Assembly (NCBI GenBank): GCA_027886175.1 | Contig: JAJNNQ010000019.1 | Coordinates: forward strand, 14,370,501 to 14,434,500 | Origin: Phylloscopus collybita | Lineage: Eukaryota; Chordata; Aves; Passeriformes; Phylloscopidae | Direction: 5' to 3' | DNA: 64,000 nt | Shown: positions 45,969 through 60,100 of the stretch, one piece after another | How positions within the stretch are numbered: position 1 is the first letter of the stretch | Layout: each line of letters opens with the position of its first letter | Made by a program: the position numbers and the translations under genes | Notes under the pieces: generated by a model | Told to the model about the DNA's origin: nothing | What the model saw: only the letters and a program-made list of their open reading frames with translations | The model's database searches: none

Positions 45969-46558
45969 CATGTCCCTCAGCCCCAAGGGACACCAGTGAC
46001 ACCAGTCCCATGTCCCTCAATCCCAAGGGACACCAGTGACACCAATCCCATGTCCCTCAATCCCAGGGGACACCAGTGACACCGGTTCCATGTCCCTCAG
46101 CCCCAAGGGACAGCAGTGACACCAATCCCATGTCCCTCAGCCCCAAGGGACACCAGTGACACCAGTCCCATGTCCCTCAGCCCCAAGGGACACCAGTGAC
46201 ACCAATCCCATGTCCCTCAGCCCCAAGGAACACCAGTGACACCGGTCCCATGTCCCTCAATCCCAAGGGACACCAATGACACCAATCCCATGTCCCTCAA
46301 TCCCAAGGGACACCAATGACACCAATCCCATGTCCCTCAGCCCCAAGGGACACCAATGACACCAATCCCATGTCCCTCAGCCCCAAGGGACACCAATGAC
46401 ACCAATCCCATGTCCCTCAATCCCAAGGGACACCAATGACACCAATCCCATGTCCCTCAGCCCCAAGGGACACCAGTGACACCAATCCCATGTCCCTCAA
46501 TCCCAAGGGACACCAGTGACACTGGTCCCATGTCCCTCAGCCCCAAGGGACACCAATT
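45969..46558. repeat. 40-bp minisatellite, about 14.7 copies
   Basis: Unit CATGTCCCTCARYCCCAAGG plus GACACCARTGACACCARTCC repeats every 40 bp from 45969. The last copy (from 46529) is partial. Units differ at a few fixed positions (AGCCCC versus AATCCC, CAGTGA versus CAATGA). It lies about 190 bp from the 11-bp array. Confidence 0.95.
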
Positions 46559-47469
46559 CCCCGAGGTTCTGCCACGTTCAAATCCCTGCCCAGCCCCTGC
46601 TCCTGTGTCACTGTCACCTGCATCCCTGCCCCCGTACACCAGCTCATCTGCACACAACATCTCCCTTTCAGGTGGATGTGGCCCTGGCACACATTTTCAG
46701 GACACAGATTAATTTATTCTCAATGAAAATTGGTAGGAATTAACCAGTTAATTGGCTGAGACACAGCTCGGTTGGGTTTGGGTCGAGTTTTTTACAAATA
46801 CAGGCTGGAAAAATTTGGGACTGAGTTGCAGCAGGCTGGGATTTGGACAAACACCTTCCCTAGAGCCTTTATTTATTATTTATGGAGCAAGGGACTCTCA
46901 GCATCACCCCATCACTAGTGGAAATGTGAGTTCCAATCACTGGAACAGGCAGGATCTCTTCCTTCACAAAGATCTTGTACAGCCTACACCAACATAGAGG
47001 GAATTGGTTTCTTAAGATGGTGCAGATGTCTTGAGCTCAAACTCGCTGTGTTGTAACCCTTTAATTTTTAGTAATTGCCTCAGACACTTATTTCTAAATA
47101 GCTATGAAGCAAGGCTAAGTGGACATTAAAGGAGGGAGGACACAAAAACTGGGTTATTTCATATACCAAGGAGCACAGTGACTAAAGCCAAACCCAGCAA
47201 GTCCCAAGCACAGTCCACTCACCTTTCCCTAAAAAAAAAAAAAAAAGAGGTTGGGACACTTGGTACTGTACAAAACCAAGCACAGAATGTCCAGACATGA
47301 CTCAGGGCTGATTACAAAAGAGCCTCATGCTAACTTTCACCACAGTGACCTGGCTCCCAGCGATTTCACTGTGTGATAACGCTCAGTTCACTGAAATCAT
47401 AATTAAAAACGGAAGAAAAAAAGGCCCCTTCAGATTGATTTTGCAACAGGAGTGCAACAAGAAGCCAAT
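46559..47469. other. Intergenic region between ERGIC1 3' end and minisatellites
   Basis: About 0.9 kb without recognisable gene or repeat other than a poly-A run at 47231-47246. Extra minus-strand AATAAA-like hexamers at about 46869-46878 could be further ERGIC1 polyadenylation sites. Confidence 0.5.
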
Positions 47470-47487
47470 CAAAACACGTTAAAGAGT

Positions 47488-47493
47488 TTTATT
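47488..47493 (-). terminator. ERGIC1: Candidate distal ERGIC1 polyadenylation signal AATAAA
   Basis: In sense the sequence is AAAAATAATAAAACTC, followed within 30 nt by GTGTTTTGATTGG and CTTCTTGTTG, a good downstream element. Confidence 0.5.
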
Positions 47494-49586
47494 ATTTTTA
47501 ATTATGGAACTAAAAAGGATAATAGTTTATTAACATAAGGTTGCAAATTAAAAAGACAAATGCCAGAACTCCTTAACAGTCTCCACTGTAGAAATGTAAA
47601 AGACTTGTGCTTTAAACATTGCTGCACCAGACACGGCAGGGCTGCTCCTCCTCCCTGCCCCTCTCTCCCACACCCTGAGGAGGAACCCCTCACTGACATC
47701 CCTAAACTGCAAATTCAGACAACTCTCCTAAAGCAGAGGCTCGTCACAGCCACTCCCAGCACCAACAGCCCAGAGAAAGAACATGAAATCCGAAATACTC
47801 AGGAATTGGTGGCAGACAGGGCCACCTACACTGCAGATCTCATTTTTTACAGCGCACGTAAATGCAAGTATTTGAGAGATCAGATCAAACATTCACAGAT
47901 GCATCTCTCCCAGATTTTTTTTTCCATTTTATTTTCTTTTAAAAATCCTCTTCAGCAGTCCAGATGCTGCCTAGAATACACCTAAAAACTTTCCCTAGAG
48001 ATAGAAGTTTTTAACTCCACCATTGCAAAGCATCCTATGCCACAAGTTCTCACTGTAGGGTGGAGTCTGGAGTTATAGGGAACAATTTAAAATGGGAGTT
48101 TCAAATATTTCCTACAGGGATATCTTCCTTGGAAACCCAAATACTTCTATCAAAGCACTGACTTGCAAGGGCAAAATCAGAAAACCCTTCAACCAAGGGT
48201 TTCCTTCTGCTCTGACTCCGAATTCTTTTGTTTGCAAGGGCATTTAAAAGCACAAATAAGCTCACTGTCTCCTCAGAAAATTAAGAATAAAAGTGAAATC
48301 TGATGGGTGCAGAGGCAGTAGCTGCCTTGCTTTCACATCTGGAGAGATGAAGAGCAGACTGTTCTGTAACCACACGATGCAGTAGCACGGTGTGAGCCCA
48401 GCCAGCCACGCCTGAAGGACGAGCCCACCACAACTTCCAACAGCCCCAGAAGGTGGCCCTGGCTTGGCAGCACTCAAAGGCTCAGACCTGGTTTAGAGAA
48501 CCCAAGCACAGACTGTTTCTCCTGCCAGAAGCTGAGTACAATTTGGTTTTCCACATCTCACAAAAAGAAAGAAGTGATTTATTACTTTATTGCCGGGGAT
48601 ATTTTGGCAGAGAGAGAGAGCAGGCACGCTGAAGCGTGTTATTTCCAAAAGTAAAAAACAAACCCAAACAAACCAATTTCACTGGTCTGGTTTAGAGAAC
48701 TGGCCTGGACTGCACAGGAGGCAGTTTAATACAGACAGGGAATGGGGAGAAGGATGGGAATAACACACCAAGGGACACAAGGAATCTGCAATCACCTTTG
48801 TTTGTGTCAAAGAAATTGTTCCAGAGGAGAAATTTCAGAAAATGAACTGTACTGCAAAGATTGCCCCTTGCCCAGCTCAGGAGAAGGATGCACTAAATAA
48901 ATCTCAGCATAAGGAAGATGCTAAAATATTAAAAATCTCATCACTGTAATCCACCAAGCTGTCAGCAAAGGCTCACCAAACCCAAAAGGGAAAATCAGGA
49001 CATTTTAGCTGTGAGTTTCAGCTGGTCACAGTGGATTAGAGGAAATCCTTCAGGAGAAGGAATTGCCATGGAAAATCCCACAGCCAGAGGGTTCCACTCT
49101 CAGGCACACGCACCCCAAATGAACACAAGCATCTCATTTTCAAGTTCATTTTTGTAAATGGGGGAAAATAAAACAAAAGTAAAAAAGTCTATCCATACAT
49201 GAACAGGTACAGGAAGTTACACAATCCAGTTCACACCTAAAGTAATAACAATCAGTCCAGAGTAAGAACAGGGAAAAATTCCAATGCTGTCCAAAGTCAC
49301 TACAGGGCAGAGCTTGGCAGGGGGAGAGCAGCTGGCTGCTCCTTTTTGGTGGGTGGATAAAACTGGCTACACCTTCCCTGCTTCCACAGCAATGAGACAA
49401 TTTCAACAGACCATCAGGAATTCTTCTGAAATGCATCTGACTCTAACAATAACACTGAATATTCAACAATTCGTATCATCACAGCATAAAGTTTAGATAT
49501 ACTGCCTCCAGGAAAAGGAAGCAATGGATATCATCCAAGAGAAACCCTGCACCCATCTTAGAATTTACAGCACTGAGTTCAAGATT

Positions 49587-49592
49587 TTTATT
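49587..49592 (-). terminator. ERGIC1: Candidate proximal ERGIC1 polyadenylation signal AATAAA
   Basis: The sense sequence is ATCATAAAATAAAAATCTTG. It gives a shorter 3'UTR but has a poorer downstream element than the site at 47488. Confidence 0.35.
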
Positions 49593-51047
49593 TTATGATA
49601 TTTTTTAAAAAAAATCCATCCTGAAAGACTTAAAACTTGTGTATCCTCAGCTCAGACATTCACAAGGAGACTGTCACTACTCGAGGAACATTGATGAGGC
49701 TCTGGAAAATGCACTGGTGAGCATTTGGTCTCACTTTTGCGACCTCATGCCCACCACAACATGCAGGACACCCCTGGCAGGAGTCTTCCCCTCACACCTC
49801 CGTTTTTTGGAGGTTCCAGAAGACAAGGCTGGAAGGAATGGACAGGGAAGCTCAGGTACCATTTTGAGGGCTCAAACAAAGCTCCAAGCAAGGGTCAGCC
49901 TGTGGGAATGCTGCCCTGTGTACCTGTGGGAGGACAGTGTCAGTCCAGGGCTCAGAAAAGATGCCTGGCTGAGTTTTAAAGGAAAAGGGAGGCACCTCAA
50001 ATCCTGAAAAAGTCAGAATTCCTGTGTTTGACAGGTGTATTGAACATACACACACAAAGCAAGAGAGGAAGCTGTGCTCATCCACCCAGAGGGCTGCACC
50101 ATTTTTCTGAGCACAGAGAATATAAAACCTTTTTTCAAAAAAAAACAAACAAACCAACAACAACAATAATAAAGCAGAAGTGCAGAATCCAGACTTTTGG
50201 AAAATTTAGAAATAGAAGAAATAAAAGCTAATGCTGTAAAGACAACTATTCCCTTTCAAAGCAAAGGCCACATAAAACTGTGTTGCTCAGTTTGGTTTTT
50301 ACTTCATGCCACCTGTAAACACAAGACTGGATATTCAGTTAGTGGGAAGAAATGAAACCACTTTTACATCCAGAGTAAAAGAAATGCCTTCCACTGCTAG
50401 GATCACAGGTTACCCAGGAAAAGGTAGCTGGGGAAGGCTTCCTCTTCTCCTTTTTTCATTTCATTAGAAAGGTTGTATCTGAACAACTGAGCTTTCAATA
50501 GAAGCACAAAACTTTTCTTGGTATGTTATTTCTGCCCTCTGCCTCTTAGGTTTGCTGTGGGGACTAACACTTTCCATTCCTCACCAACAGATACATCACC
50601 TTTTTGGCACCATGGGTGGAATTTCTTCCTCATGTGTAATTTTGCCCTATACAGAAGTCGATTGTCTGATCATGCAAATCCAACAGAACTCCAGAAAGTG
50701 CCACAGGACAGTTCAGCTCTTTGCCATCTACTCCCTAGTTTGTACACTGCCATAGGAACCTCCCAGAGGACAGACTGCCAGCCTTACTTAGGTCTGATAT
50801 GGCATTTCAACCTCTCTTTCTGGGGGGAGGGAATCAAAATCCACACCCTGATTCCACTGATTTTTCCCTCTCAGAGCTCTGAAATGCATGGAGATTTCTT
50901 TGATTTGTTGAAGATGTCTTCACTGAACAGCCTGATTAGAGAAAAAACATACTGATTCAATCAAATAGAAAATAAAGACAAAAACAGGTAGTGGTAGATT
51001 TCTCAATCTTTGCTCCTGTCCTTGGAGTCGAGGGTAGAGTTTCACTG

Positions 51048-51155
51048 CTACTGCATTTTGCCCAGCTGGATCTTCTTCCAGGCCTCTGATGCTGTGAAAA
51101 TGCAGGAGTCGAGGATCCCAGCTACAGTAAATGTTCCTCCAATGATGGCACATAT
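51048..51155 (-). CDS. ERGIC1: ERGIC1 last coding exon (residues about 256-290, stop)
   Basis: The TTCCAG acceptor is followed by 35 codons and TAG at 51048-51050. It encodes the C-terminal membrane helix (ICAIIGGTFTVAGILDSCIF) and the tail TASEAWKKIQLGKMQ. It continues into the 3'UTR. Confidence 0.96.
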   Translation of the reverse strand: MCAIIGGTFTVAGILDSCIFTASEAWKKIQLGKMQ

Positions 51156-54100
51156 CTGGAATTACAGAGAGAGGAAACACGTGTGTCAGCAAGGAGGGAA
51201 ACCTTCACACAGCTTACACTGGAGGAGGGATCCTGCTGCTGGGGTATGCTCTGGAAGCACAGTGAGAACTGGGTAACAGCACTGGGGATGGAATTACATG
51301 AGAACCATTCACAAAAACCATTCCCTGCAGTGGAATAAATTAGTGCTGAACTCCTCATAGCCTGAGCCCACCACAACTCCCAGCTCCCACAGCACAAACA
51401 CTCTTCCTTTCTGGGCCAAACTCCACCTAACTCAGCTTTCTAGAAGCTCTGTGTTGTTCACATCTTCCTACGACTGTTTTCTGTTATAAACACCACAGCC
51501 TTGTAGTCTTTTCCCTATTTCACAAGATAATCATTTACAAGCAGGCAGAAGACACTGAAATAGCACGTGAAGAGCAGTGACTAAAAGACAAACCCAGCTC
51601 CCAGTGACACCACAGCTCTGCCCAACACTTTCCATGACAAGGGCTGCTGAGGGCAGCCAACTTAACTCTCTGTGGGACAGAGTTTTCCACACAAGATGTG
51701 GATCTTGGGTCGAATTAAAACACGTAATTACTTCCAGGAACAGGGTTAGGGAAGAAAAATTCATCTCTTGATTAGCATTAACAGCCTACTTCACTTCTCA
51801 AGTGCTACAAAAACACAGAATTACTCTGTGTATTCTGTCAAACCAGAGTCCTGGTGGAAACAGAATTACAGAGTCGTTTAGGCTGGAGAAGACCAACAAT
51901 ACAAAAAATTTCCCTGCCACAATGGCTCAGTGGTTTGGGACAACTCTCTCCTTCAGCTCCTGATTTATAACAAATCCCTTTTTCCAAGGCAGGCCCTCCT
52001 CAGGAGATAAGCTCCATATCTTGTTCCCCTCCTCACAACCCGGTGTTGTTATTCTCAGAAGCACCTCATCCTACACAACCTGAAAGACTATATTAAAAGA
52101 GCATCACAGTTATGAATTAAAAAATGTGGGAGTTAGGAAACTGGAACTGTGTAATTAGAACATGGCTGGTCACACTTTTAGGTTAGGTTGTGGTGTGTCA
52201 CACTTTCCATGTGAACACTGCCTGGTGGCACCTGGGACTTTCTTCCCCTCCTGTGGGGTTTGACTTCTGCCTCCCCACCAGGTGGTTTGTATGAACCCAG
52301 TCTTGAGCATAACCCAGATGTTTTTATATCAAAAGTAGTGTGGCAGCAGGAGCAGGGCAGTGACTGTCCCCTGTGCTGGCACTGCTGAGGTCACTCTGTG
52401 AGTGCTGTGAACAGTCCTGGGACCCTCAGAGGAAGAGAGCCACGAAGGGGCTGGAGTGTGCCCAGGGAAGGGAATGGAGCTGAGGAAAGGTCTGGAGCTC
52501 CAGGAGAGGCTGAGGGAGCTGGGAAAGGGGCTCAGCCTGGAGAAAAGGAGGCTCAGGGGGGCCCTTGTGGCTCTGCACAACTCCCTGCCAGGAGGGGACA
52601 GCCGGGGGGGTCGGGCTCTGCTCCCAGGGAACAGGGACAGGAGCAGAGGGAATGGCCTCAGGCTGGGCCAGGGGAGGCTCAGCTTGGACAGCAGCAGGAA
52701 TTTCCCCATGGAAAGGGTGCTCAGGCACTGGAAGTGCCCAGGGAGGTGTTGGAGTGCCCATCCCTGGAGGTGTCCCAGGAAGGGCTGGAGGTGGCACTCA
52801 GTGCTCTGGGCTGGGGACAAGGTGGGGATGGGGGCACAGCTTGGACTTGGTGGCCTTGAAATTCTTTTCCAACCTGAATAATTCCATGAAAAACGTTAAA
52901 CAACTGCAACAGAAGGGAACTGGTGCCACACTACACGCACCCTGCCACGTCTTTTCTCCCACACAGCACCCCATGGGCAAATCACAGACAAAAAAATAAC
53001 ATAAGAGCAGCAGCAGCAGCAGGAGCGCTGAGGGGAAGGAACAAACAGCTCATAAAGGGTGAGCAAAGGCAGTGAGAACTACAGCTCCTTTCCATGTGTA
53101 TTTATAACCAAAATACGAACATTTAATCAGCTCAGTGAAACAGGGAGATGCAGGAAATGCGGCTTTTGCAGGACACTCAGCACTCCAGCAGATCAAGGCT
53201 GCTAGAACCAGAGCACCAGCCTGAGGCAAAGTCAGGATTTTTAGGGGACAAGTCCAGCTCCTGCCTCTGTGGCCCTCTCAGGGTATGACACAGGTTGACT
53301 TCCCAGGGGAAATGCCCACCACGGAGCTGGGTTACTTCAGTTCAGAGCAGCTCAGCTGACGGCAGATGTCACACCACAAACACAAACCCCGTCCAACACC
53401 CAGATCCTGCATCACAAGGCAGGAAAATCTGACTTCAGTGCAGCAGCACAAGGGGCTGGGGAATAGGAGAAAAAAAACAAAAAAAACCCAAAACTAAATT
53501 CATCTGCAGAGCTCTGTAGTGCTGAGTGGGGATGAGTCACACACACCTGGCACTGGCTCGGGGCCTCCTGCACACACAGCTTTGAGTCCTGGTGACGAAA
53601 AAAGGGCTTGGAGTCCTTGTGGCCAGTGCTGGGCTCTGGCTCAGCACAGGAGCTGCACCACAGTGTCTCTTTATCACCACAGTTTAATGCCTATGGCAGG
53701 CAGGCATCATTTTTCTGAGCAATTGTTCCATTAAATCATTTCGATTTAAGGGAACAAATTATTGGGAATGATCTGAAAAAAGGGCTTGGAGTCCTTGTGG
53801 CCAGTGCTGGGCTCTGGCTCAGCCCAGGAGCTGCACCACAGTGTCTCTTCATCATCACAGCTTAATACCTATGGGAGGCAGGCATCAGGCACTTATTTGG
53901 ATTTAATGGGACTAATTATTGGGAATGAGCTGTGCTGAGCTCCATGAGGTCTGTTTGACTCGGGCCCAGCCATTAAAGGGTGAAGGGAAAGAGACACACA
54001 AGTGGAATAATCCCACAGTGAGGGCCCTCTGGCCATGAGGAATGCACCTTGAACAGAAGGTGGTCACGGGAGAGAGGGAGGCAGGCTCCTGCCTAAAGGA

Positions 54101-57100
54101 AAACACGAGTGGATGCACAGGAGGAGGCAAGGCTGCAGGCAGGGTGACAGAAAGGCAAGTGTCAGAGGCATGACTGTGCTCCTCTGGGATGCCCTAAACT
54201 CTGGGAATTACTTATAAAGTCAGAGGGGACCAGTAGGACCCTCAGGTATTTCCTAGTCCAGAGATTTTCAGCACACCTTGCAGAAGAGTGTCTTGGCTTT
54301 AAGAATGCCACAGCACTGAATCTGTGACACTGAATCTGACACCATGAGTTCCCATGGCTGAAATTACTCTGCCTGCAACCACTCTGCTCCAGTTCCAACC
54401 TTCCATTATTTCCAGGTTAACTTTTTTTCACACCTAGAGCCCAGATGAATCCTCTCATACCAGGGAAAAAAAAAACTTTCTTTGGATTTTGAATGCTTCA
54501 GCAGAACTTTGGCTGCTTTTCTGCCTGCTCTCCCCTCCCAGCCCCTACACTGATCTCATGATAAAACCTTCTTTCAGCTTGGCCACTTACAGGAACTCAT
54601 GAATTTTCAGCAGTGAAACTTTTCCCCTTGCTCCATAACCTCAACCAGGAGGTCTTGAATGGCTTCTCTTTATGAGGGATGAGTTGATTTTAAGCAGTGC
54701 AGTTTGACAGGCAAAAAAATCCCCCAGTGTTTAACACTCTGCCAAGTGTCTGTGGTTAACTCCAGGATCCCAGGCAAACTCATGGAACAGTGACAGTGGC
54801 AGCACTGACCCACAAATAACATAAAATCTTATGTAGTACTGAACTTTTTTGAGCACGACATGGTAAGTCAAAAAACCCCCAAAACTTATGCTAAACCAAA
54901 GCCTTTGCACAGGAAGCACCTCTCACATGGTACAGAAAATTAGGGTAATTCTTCCCATCACAAAAATCTAAGGAGCAGGCAGGAGTCAGGAGGACAGAGA
55001 GGATGTGGGGATGCTGCTACAGGTGATGCAATGTGTAATGCTGCCCCTTGCAGTGCTGAAGTTCTGGAGGGCAAAGTCAGAGTGACAAAGAGCATCAGAG
55101 AACCCTGCCAGCAGCACAGGAGATGCCTCTGGCTCTCTGCTGAAACAGCCAACACCTCCCTCCCATGGGATCATCCCTCAGCAGTGTGTCCTTCCCTCCA
55201 ACACTGACTCCTAAAGCCTCTCTGGAGTGCCCAGGATCAGCCCCCATCCCAGGACTAATTTAAATTTACTGAAAGCCACAGGGGAGCCCGAACAAACAGC
55301 GAAGGAGCCCCTATCCCAGAGCCTGTCTTGTGGTTTCTAAACTGAGCAGCTGCTGCTGAGAACAAGCTGATGCTTTCCACAGCCAGGCAGTGACTCCACA
55401 TGCCCCAGCCCAACCCCTGCTGGCCCTCAGCCCAGTGCTGGCCATCACTAACTGGTCTCCAGAGCAACTGTGATGCAAAAGGCCACGCTGGAGATACAGG
55501 AAGGGGCTAAAGAACAGATCATGTCATCCAAACAGGGCAGGGCCCAGGGTGTTTTGATCTTCTGCAGGGCTGCTCCCCCTCCCAAGCTGTTCTCTGCCCC
55601 CTGGAAGGCTGTGAAGCTGCAATGCAGAGCCAAGGCTGCCCTGCTGTACAGCAATCCTGCCCCAAAGGAGGGCCAGAGCAGCTCAGCAGGGACAGATGGC
55701 CCAGACTGAGAGCCAGGCTCCAGCCCCTGGAACAAGGCTCTGCCCCCACACCAGGAGTGTCTGTCACACCTGTGTGACGTCCTGACACGGCCACTGCCAG
55801 CACCAGCACCATCCTCATCCTCCAGAGCAAGGAAATTCAACTGGAATAGCCCCCAGTGAGCTGCCTGACACCACAGCCATTGACCAGACCAAACAAAGCA
55901 GCCAAAAATCAGCTGCAAAAACTCTCCTCAAGCAGCCCAGCAGCCAGAAAGTGCCTGGCTGCCTTTAAAGATAGAACAGGGCAAAATTCATCCTGGGGCC
56001 AGTGAGTCAACACTCAGACTTTGTCCAGTGAGGAATATGATGTGTGGAGAGGTTATTTTGGGGAAGAGGAGAAACTGAAATTCTTATTTAACGAAAATTA
56101 ATCAACCTTTAAATCTTTTCAGAAATAGAAGCAGAATCGCTGTTCCATTTTTGGATTTTCAGCAGGAAACACACATTTCAGTTTTTAGGATACAAATTCA
56201 AATGAGATACAAACCCAAAATGTCACTGTGGCAACCGGGGAGGAAATTCTCTCCTGTGGTCCCTTATGTCAACTCATCAATTCAAAAAAGATGTTTTTTA
56301 TAGGCATATAATGGCAGATCAGCAGTGAATCAATGCTGGTAATAAAATTAAAGAATAATCTCAGCTATCAAGTCATTTCCCATGAAAACACCTCCACACT
56401 TTCACCCCCAACAAGATGTGTAAGAAACCTCTGGGAGCGTAATTTTAGGGAAAGAAGCAGAGGCAGAATGAGATGCCAAGTCATGAAATGCTGATGTTTG
56501 ACCTTTTTTAGGATTATGTTTTGAAGCCAAGCAGACGTGCTGAGAAGAGGAAGTCTTTCACCACGACATTTAGGTTTTACTTCAAGCCCCCTGATCTGGT
56601 TATTTGTGTATTCTAGAGGTCACTGTCTAAAGTTCAGTGAAGGGAACTTGCTGTTTATCAGAAGTTGCAAAATCAAAACCCTGAAGTGCCAACTCCGCCA
56701 CACTGTTTATGTGACTTCCAACTAAAACAGTCAAACAGTTTAAAAATCAGATTTTGAGGTCTTCACTCCAGCCAATTTATCAACTGCTTCACATTCCACC
56801 ATGCCTCACTGGCACAGCTCACTGCAGCTCCAATTTTTAAAGCCAAGTCCCTGAAGACACATTTTTTTTTTTAAAGTTCTGGAGGATCTTTAAATAGCTC
56901 TTTGCCTAATGAGCAGTTTGGCCAGCACAGCTTTGTTCTGGATGCTGAGATCAGGACTGCAGGATGCTCTCTGGACAGATCCAAATGTAACTCGTCAGGA
57001 AAACACCTCTGGAATTTGATAATGCAGATCTTCTCCACTTCTACCCAGGAGTAAATGCCTGCAACTGCCATTCCCATATTAAGCCAAGCAGCAGCACTGA

Positions 57101-60100
57101 GTGAAACTCAGTGTAAAAAATAAAAATTCCATGTCTTGTTTGGAAAAGATTCCTCAGGAGAGGAAAGAAGTGACTGCTGGTAAAATCTCCACTGTCAGTT
57201 TTCTTACTATTTACTGTAAAAATCACCCAAATACCAGCAGATAGCAAGCACAGGCAGCTCTATGTCATCTAACAGTTCTCCTCCCCTCACCTGAACAAAG
57301 GAAAAGCCTCTAGGTGAGGACAGGCTGACTTTGGGGTGGAAAAGGGTGGACAGGCCCTGGCACAGGGTGCCCAGAGAAGCTGTGGCTGCCCCTGGATCCT
57401 TGGAAGTGTCCAAGGCCAGGCTGGAGCAGCCTGGGATAGTGGAAGGTGTCCCTGACCATGGCAGGGGGTGGAATGGGATGAAGTTGAAGGTTCTTTCCAA
57501 CCCAAACCATTCCAGAATTTCTGCACATTTGATCTCATCACTACTGAGCAGCTTATTGCAGTTTTCCTGCTTAACCACATCAGCTTTACTTCCAAGCTTC
57601 TGACATGCTGCAGTAGAGCCCACCCTGCCTAGACAGAGCCTGGCACTTCTGGAACAGGTTAATTGCCCTTCTTTTTGTGCCCAGCTATAAAATCAAGCTG
57701 TCAGAGCACTGGACTTACCTCCCACCTCAGCACCACCCCAGTGATGTGCTGCTCTATCTCCACCACGTCACAACGCTCTGAAGCAGAAACTCAGTTCCTC
57801 TGGACAAGAAAGGCTCAGGAGAGACATGAAAGGCAGGCAGAGGCAGGGAGAAGGAGAGGTTCAGGGTAACTCACCGATGTGATGAACCTGTACAAAGGCT
57901 GTCTCCTCTCTGTGTACTTCACTGTGATGGGGCTCAGGTCGTACCGGAACCAGATGGCCGGGATGATGCGCCCGGTGTGGCTGTAGGCCACGTATTCCTG
58001 GGGGGGAAAAAAAAGGGGGAAAATGGCACAAAATGTCAGCAATCTCATTCCAGAGAGTGTCTGCCACAGAATTGCCTCTGTGGGTTTGGCCCTCACCCCA
58101 CTGTTTTGTAGCAGGGACCAGATGGAAAGAAGTGAATTCCTGTGTGACTGCTCAGCTCCCGTCCTTATCAAACAGGAAAATAATCTCTTTACAGCCTGAT
58201 AATGACAGAGCTGGGGACAGAGTGATGGTGATTATTCTCACCTTCATACAGAGCTACAGGACTAAACAGAAAGGCTGTCATTGATTCTCCATCCTAGACC
58301 TGCTCTATTTCAATACAAACAGCCTGGCTGCAGATGAAGTTTTGGTTCTGTACATCACATGTATGTCTAAACTTTGTATATAAACCATTCACCAAACAAA
58401 TGGAATTTAGTTTTCAAGAGCCTGAATATCCCTCCTTGTCCTTGCATTCCTCTGTCAGGCCCCCTCCCCACTGGGACCAGCAATGGGAATGCTTTGCCCT
58501 CTTAGTATGAATCATCTGGAACCACATTCAAACCACGTTTGGAACTCCTGCTGAAAGCCAGGATGAAACTGCATACAGAAAAATCTTGGCAAAGGTTCAA
58601 AAAATATCCCAGGCTGGTATGGGAGAGACGTCTTCCATATTTCCAGGGACAATCTCCCTTAATCCATTTGTTTCCTAACAGGTCCAGTGCAGCCATGGCC
58701 ACAGGACAGCACCAAGCAGGACACACTGCCCAGTACCAACACCAGCATCAGCTTAGCAACTAAAGTCACATCTTCTTGAGATAGTATTTTGTCTGTGCAC
58801 CCATTGGAGATAGGTATCAGTTTTCAAGGATCAGGACATTCACAGGGTGAAGAAAAATCCAAGGAAAGCAGGCTGGGGACCCAGCAGTCCAAGGAGAGCC
58901 CAGCGTGGCACAGCTGCTCTCCCCTTCCTCAGCCCTGTGACAAGCTGCCAGCTCAGATCTCCTCTCCTGCTTCAATTTCCCTCCACAAAGAGGCAAAGAC
59001 AGCCTCAAGTACTTCAGAAAGATGAAAAAAGAACAAGCAACAGGACGCTCATGAGCATGACACAAAAAAAAATTAATTTTGCTCTCTGTGTGCTAGTGAA
59101 ACAGCATTTATCTTCAATCGTCTTATACAAATCCCAAATTTCCCTATTTTTAGGCAGTTTATCCCATGATGACAAGAGAAACAGAAGTCCCCAGTCATGC
59201 CATTTTCAGGGCTTTTACAGGAGTTCTGCAGCTGACTTTGGGACAGTGGTTATGTGGGAAATGAGGAAACAGAGGATCTGAGAGAGGAGACAGAGTTTAC
59301 CCTTCAGCCTCTCCTCATACCAACCCCTCTGTGCCAGACTGTTCCAGTGGCTTCCCATTTCCCTTCCCCACTGCTCAGTGTGGGAGCAAAGGACTGAAGC
59401 ACCACGAGAAGAAAGCACAGAGGCAGCAGTGCTTCTCAGCACCTCAGTTTTGACAGAACTGACCTCATTTTTTCCTTCCTCTCCCCTTCTCCCCACCAGC
59501 AATCCTGCCCTAATGAGTCAGACTTGGCTGAACGCCCCAATTTTCAGCCAAGCTCACAGAAGTGTCAAAAGCTCCTGCTGTCTATTTTCCAAATTACTTT
59601 CAGAGCTCCTGTCACAGGAGTCTTATCAGAACAGCAGTTGTGACATTAAGCAGAGCAAATACATTGTAATCTGAACTGAGGGAGATGTCCAAATCCCTGG
59701 GACACAGCATACAAGCAAACCCAAAAGTCACTGGTCAGGAACATTAATCTGAGAACTAGTCCAGGAGAGTGTGTGCTTAATTATCAGTTAGGGCAAAGTA
59801 GAAGTAATTAGCTATTACAAACAGATTTTGGACTTTCATTTAGCACCTGAATGGCAAATCATTTTCAACTGGAAGATGTTTTCTACCTTAAAAAGTAAAT
59901 AGGGTCCTTTTTTTTCCCTTAAAAAATACAATACATTGAATTATTAAAATGCTGGATGTGGCACTCAGTGCTCTGGGCTGGGTGACATGTGGGAATTGGT
60001 CACTGGTAGATTTGGTGATCTTGAATCCTTTCCAAACTAATGGATTCTGTGATAATTCACTGTCATAAAGCAGGGACTGTGACATACTCAACCAGCACGT

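Larger units (their letters stand above)
47470..51047 (-). other. ERGIC1: ERGIC1 3'UTR (inferred, about 3.6 kb)
   Basis: No coding sequence is recognisable from the stop codon to a well-formed AATAAAAC at 47486-47493. That signal is followed by the GT-rich CGTGTTTTGATTGGCTTCTT. An earlier AATAAA at 49587-49592 would give a 1.45 kb 3'UTR instead. Which site is used cannot be told from sequence. Confidence 0.5.
51156..57874 (-). other. ERGIC1: ERGIC1 intron before the last coding exon
   Basis: About 6.7 kb with CR1 copies at 52430-52890 and 57338-57530, a 178 bp tandem duplication at 53597-53935 and otherwise unremarkable sequence. No nested gene is supported. Confidence 0.7.

Noticed and set aside
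45969..46558. Regularly spaced repeats resembling a CRISPR array
   Set aside because: The whole 40-bp period is conserved, so there are no unique spacers, and the host is a vertebrate. It is a minisatellite.
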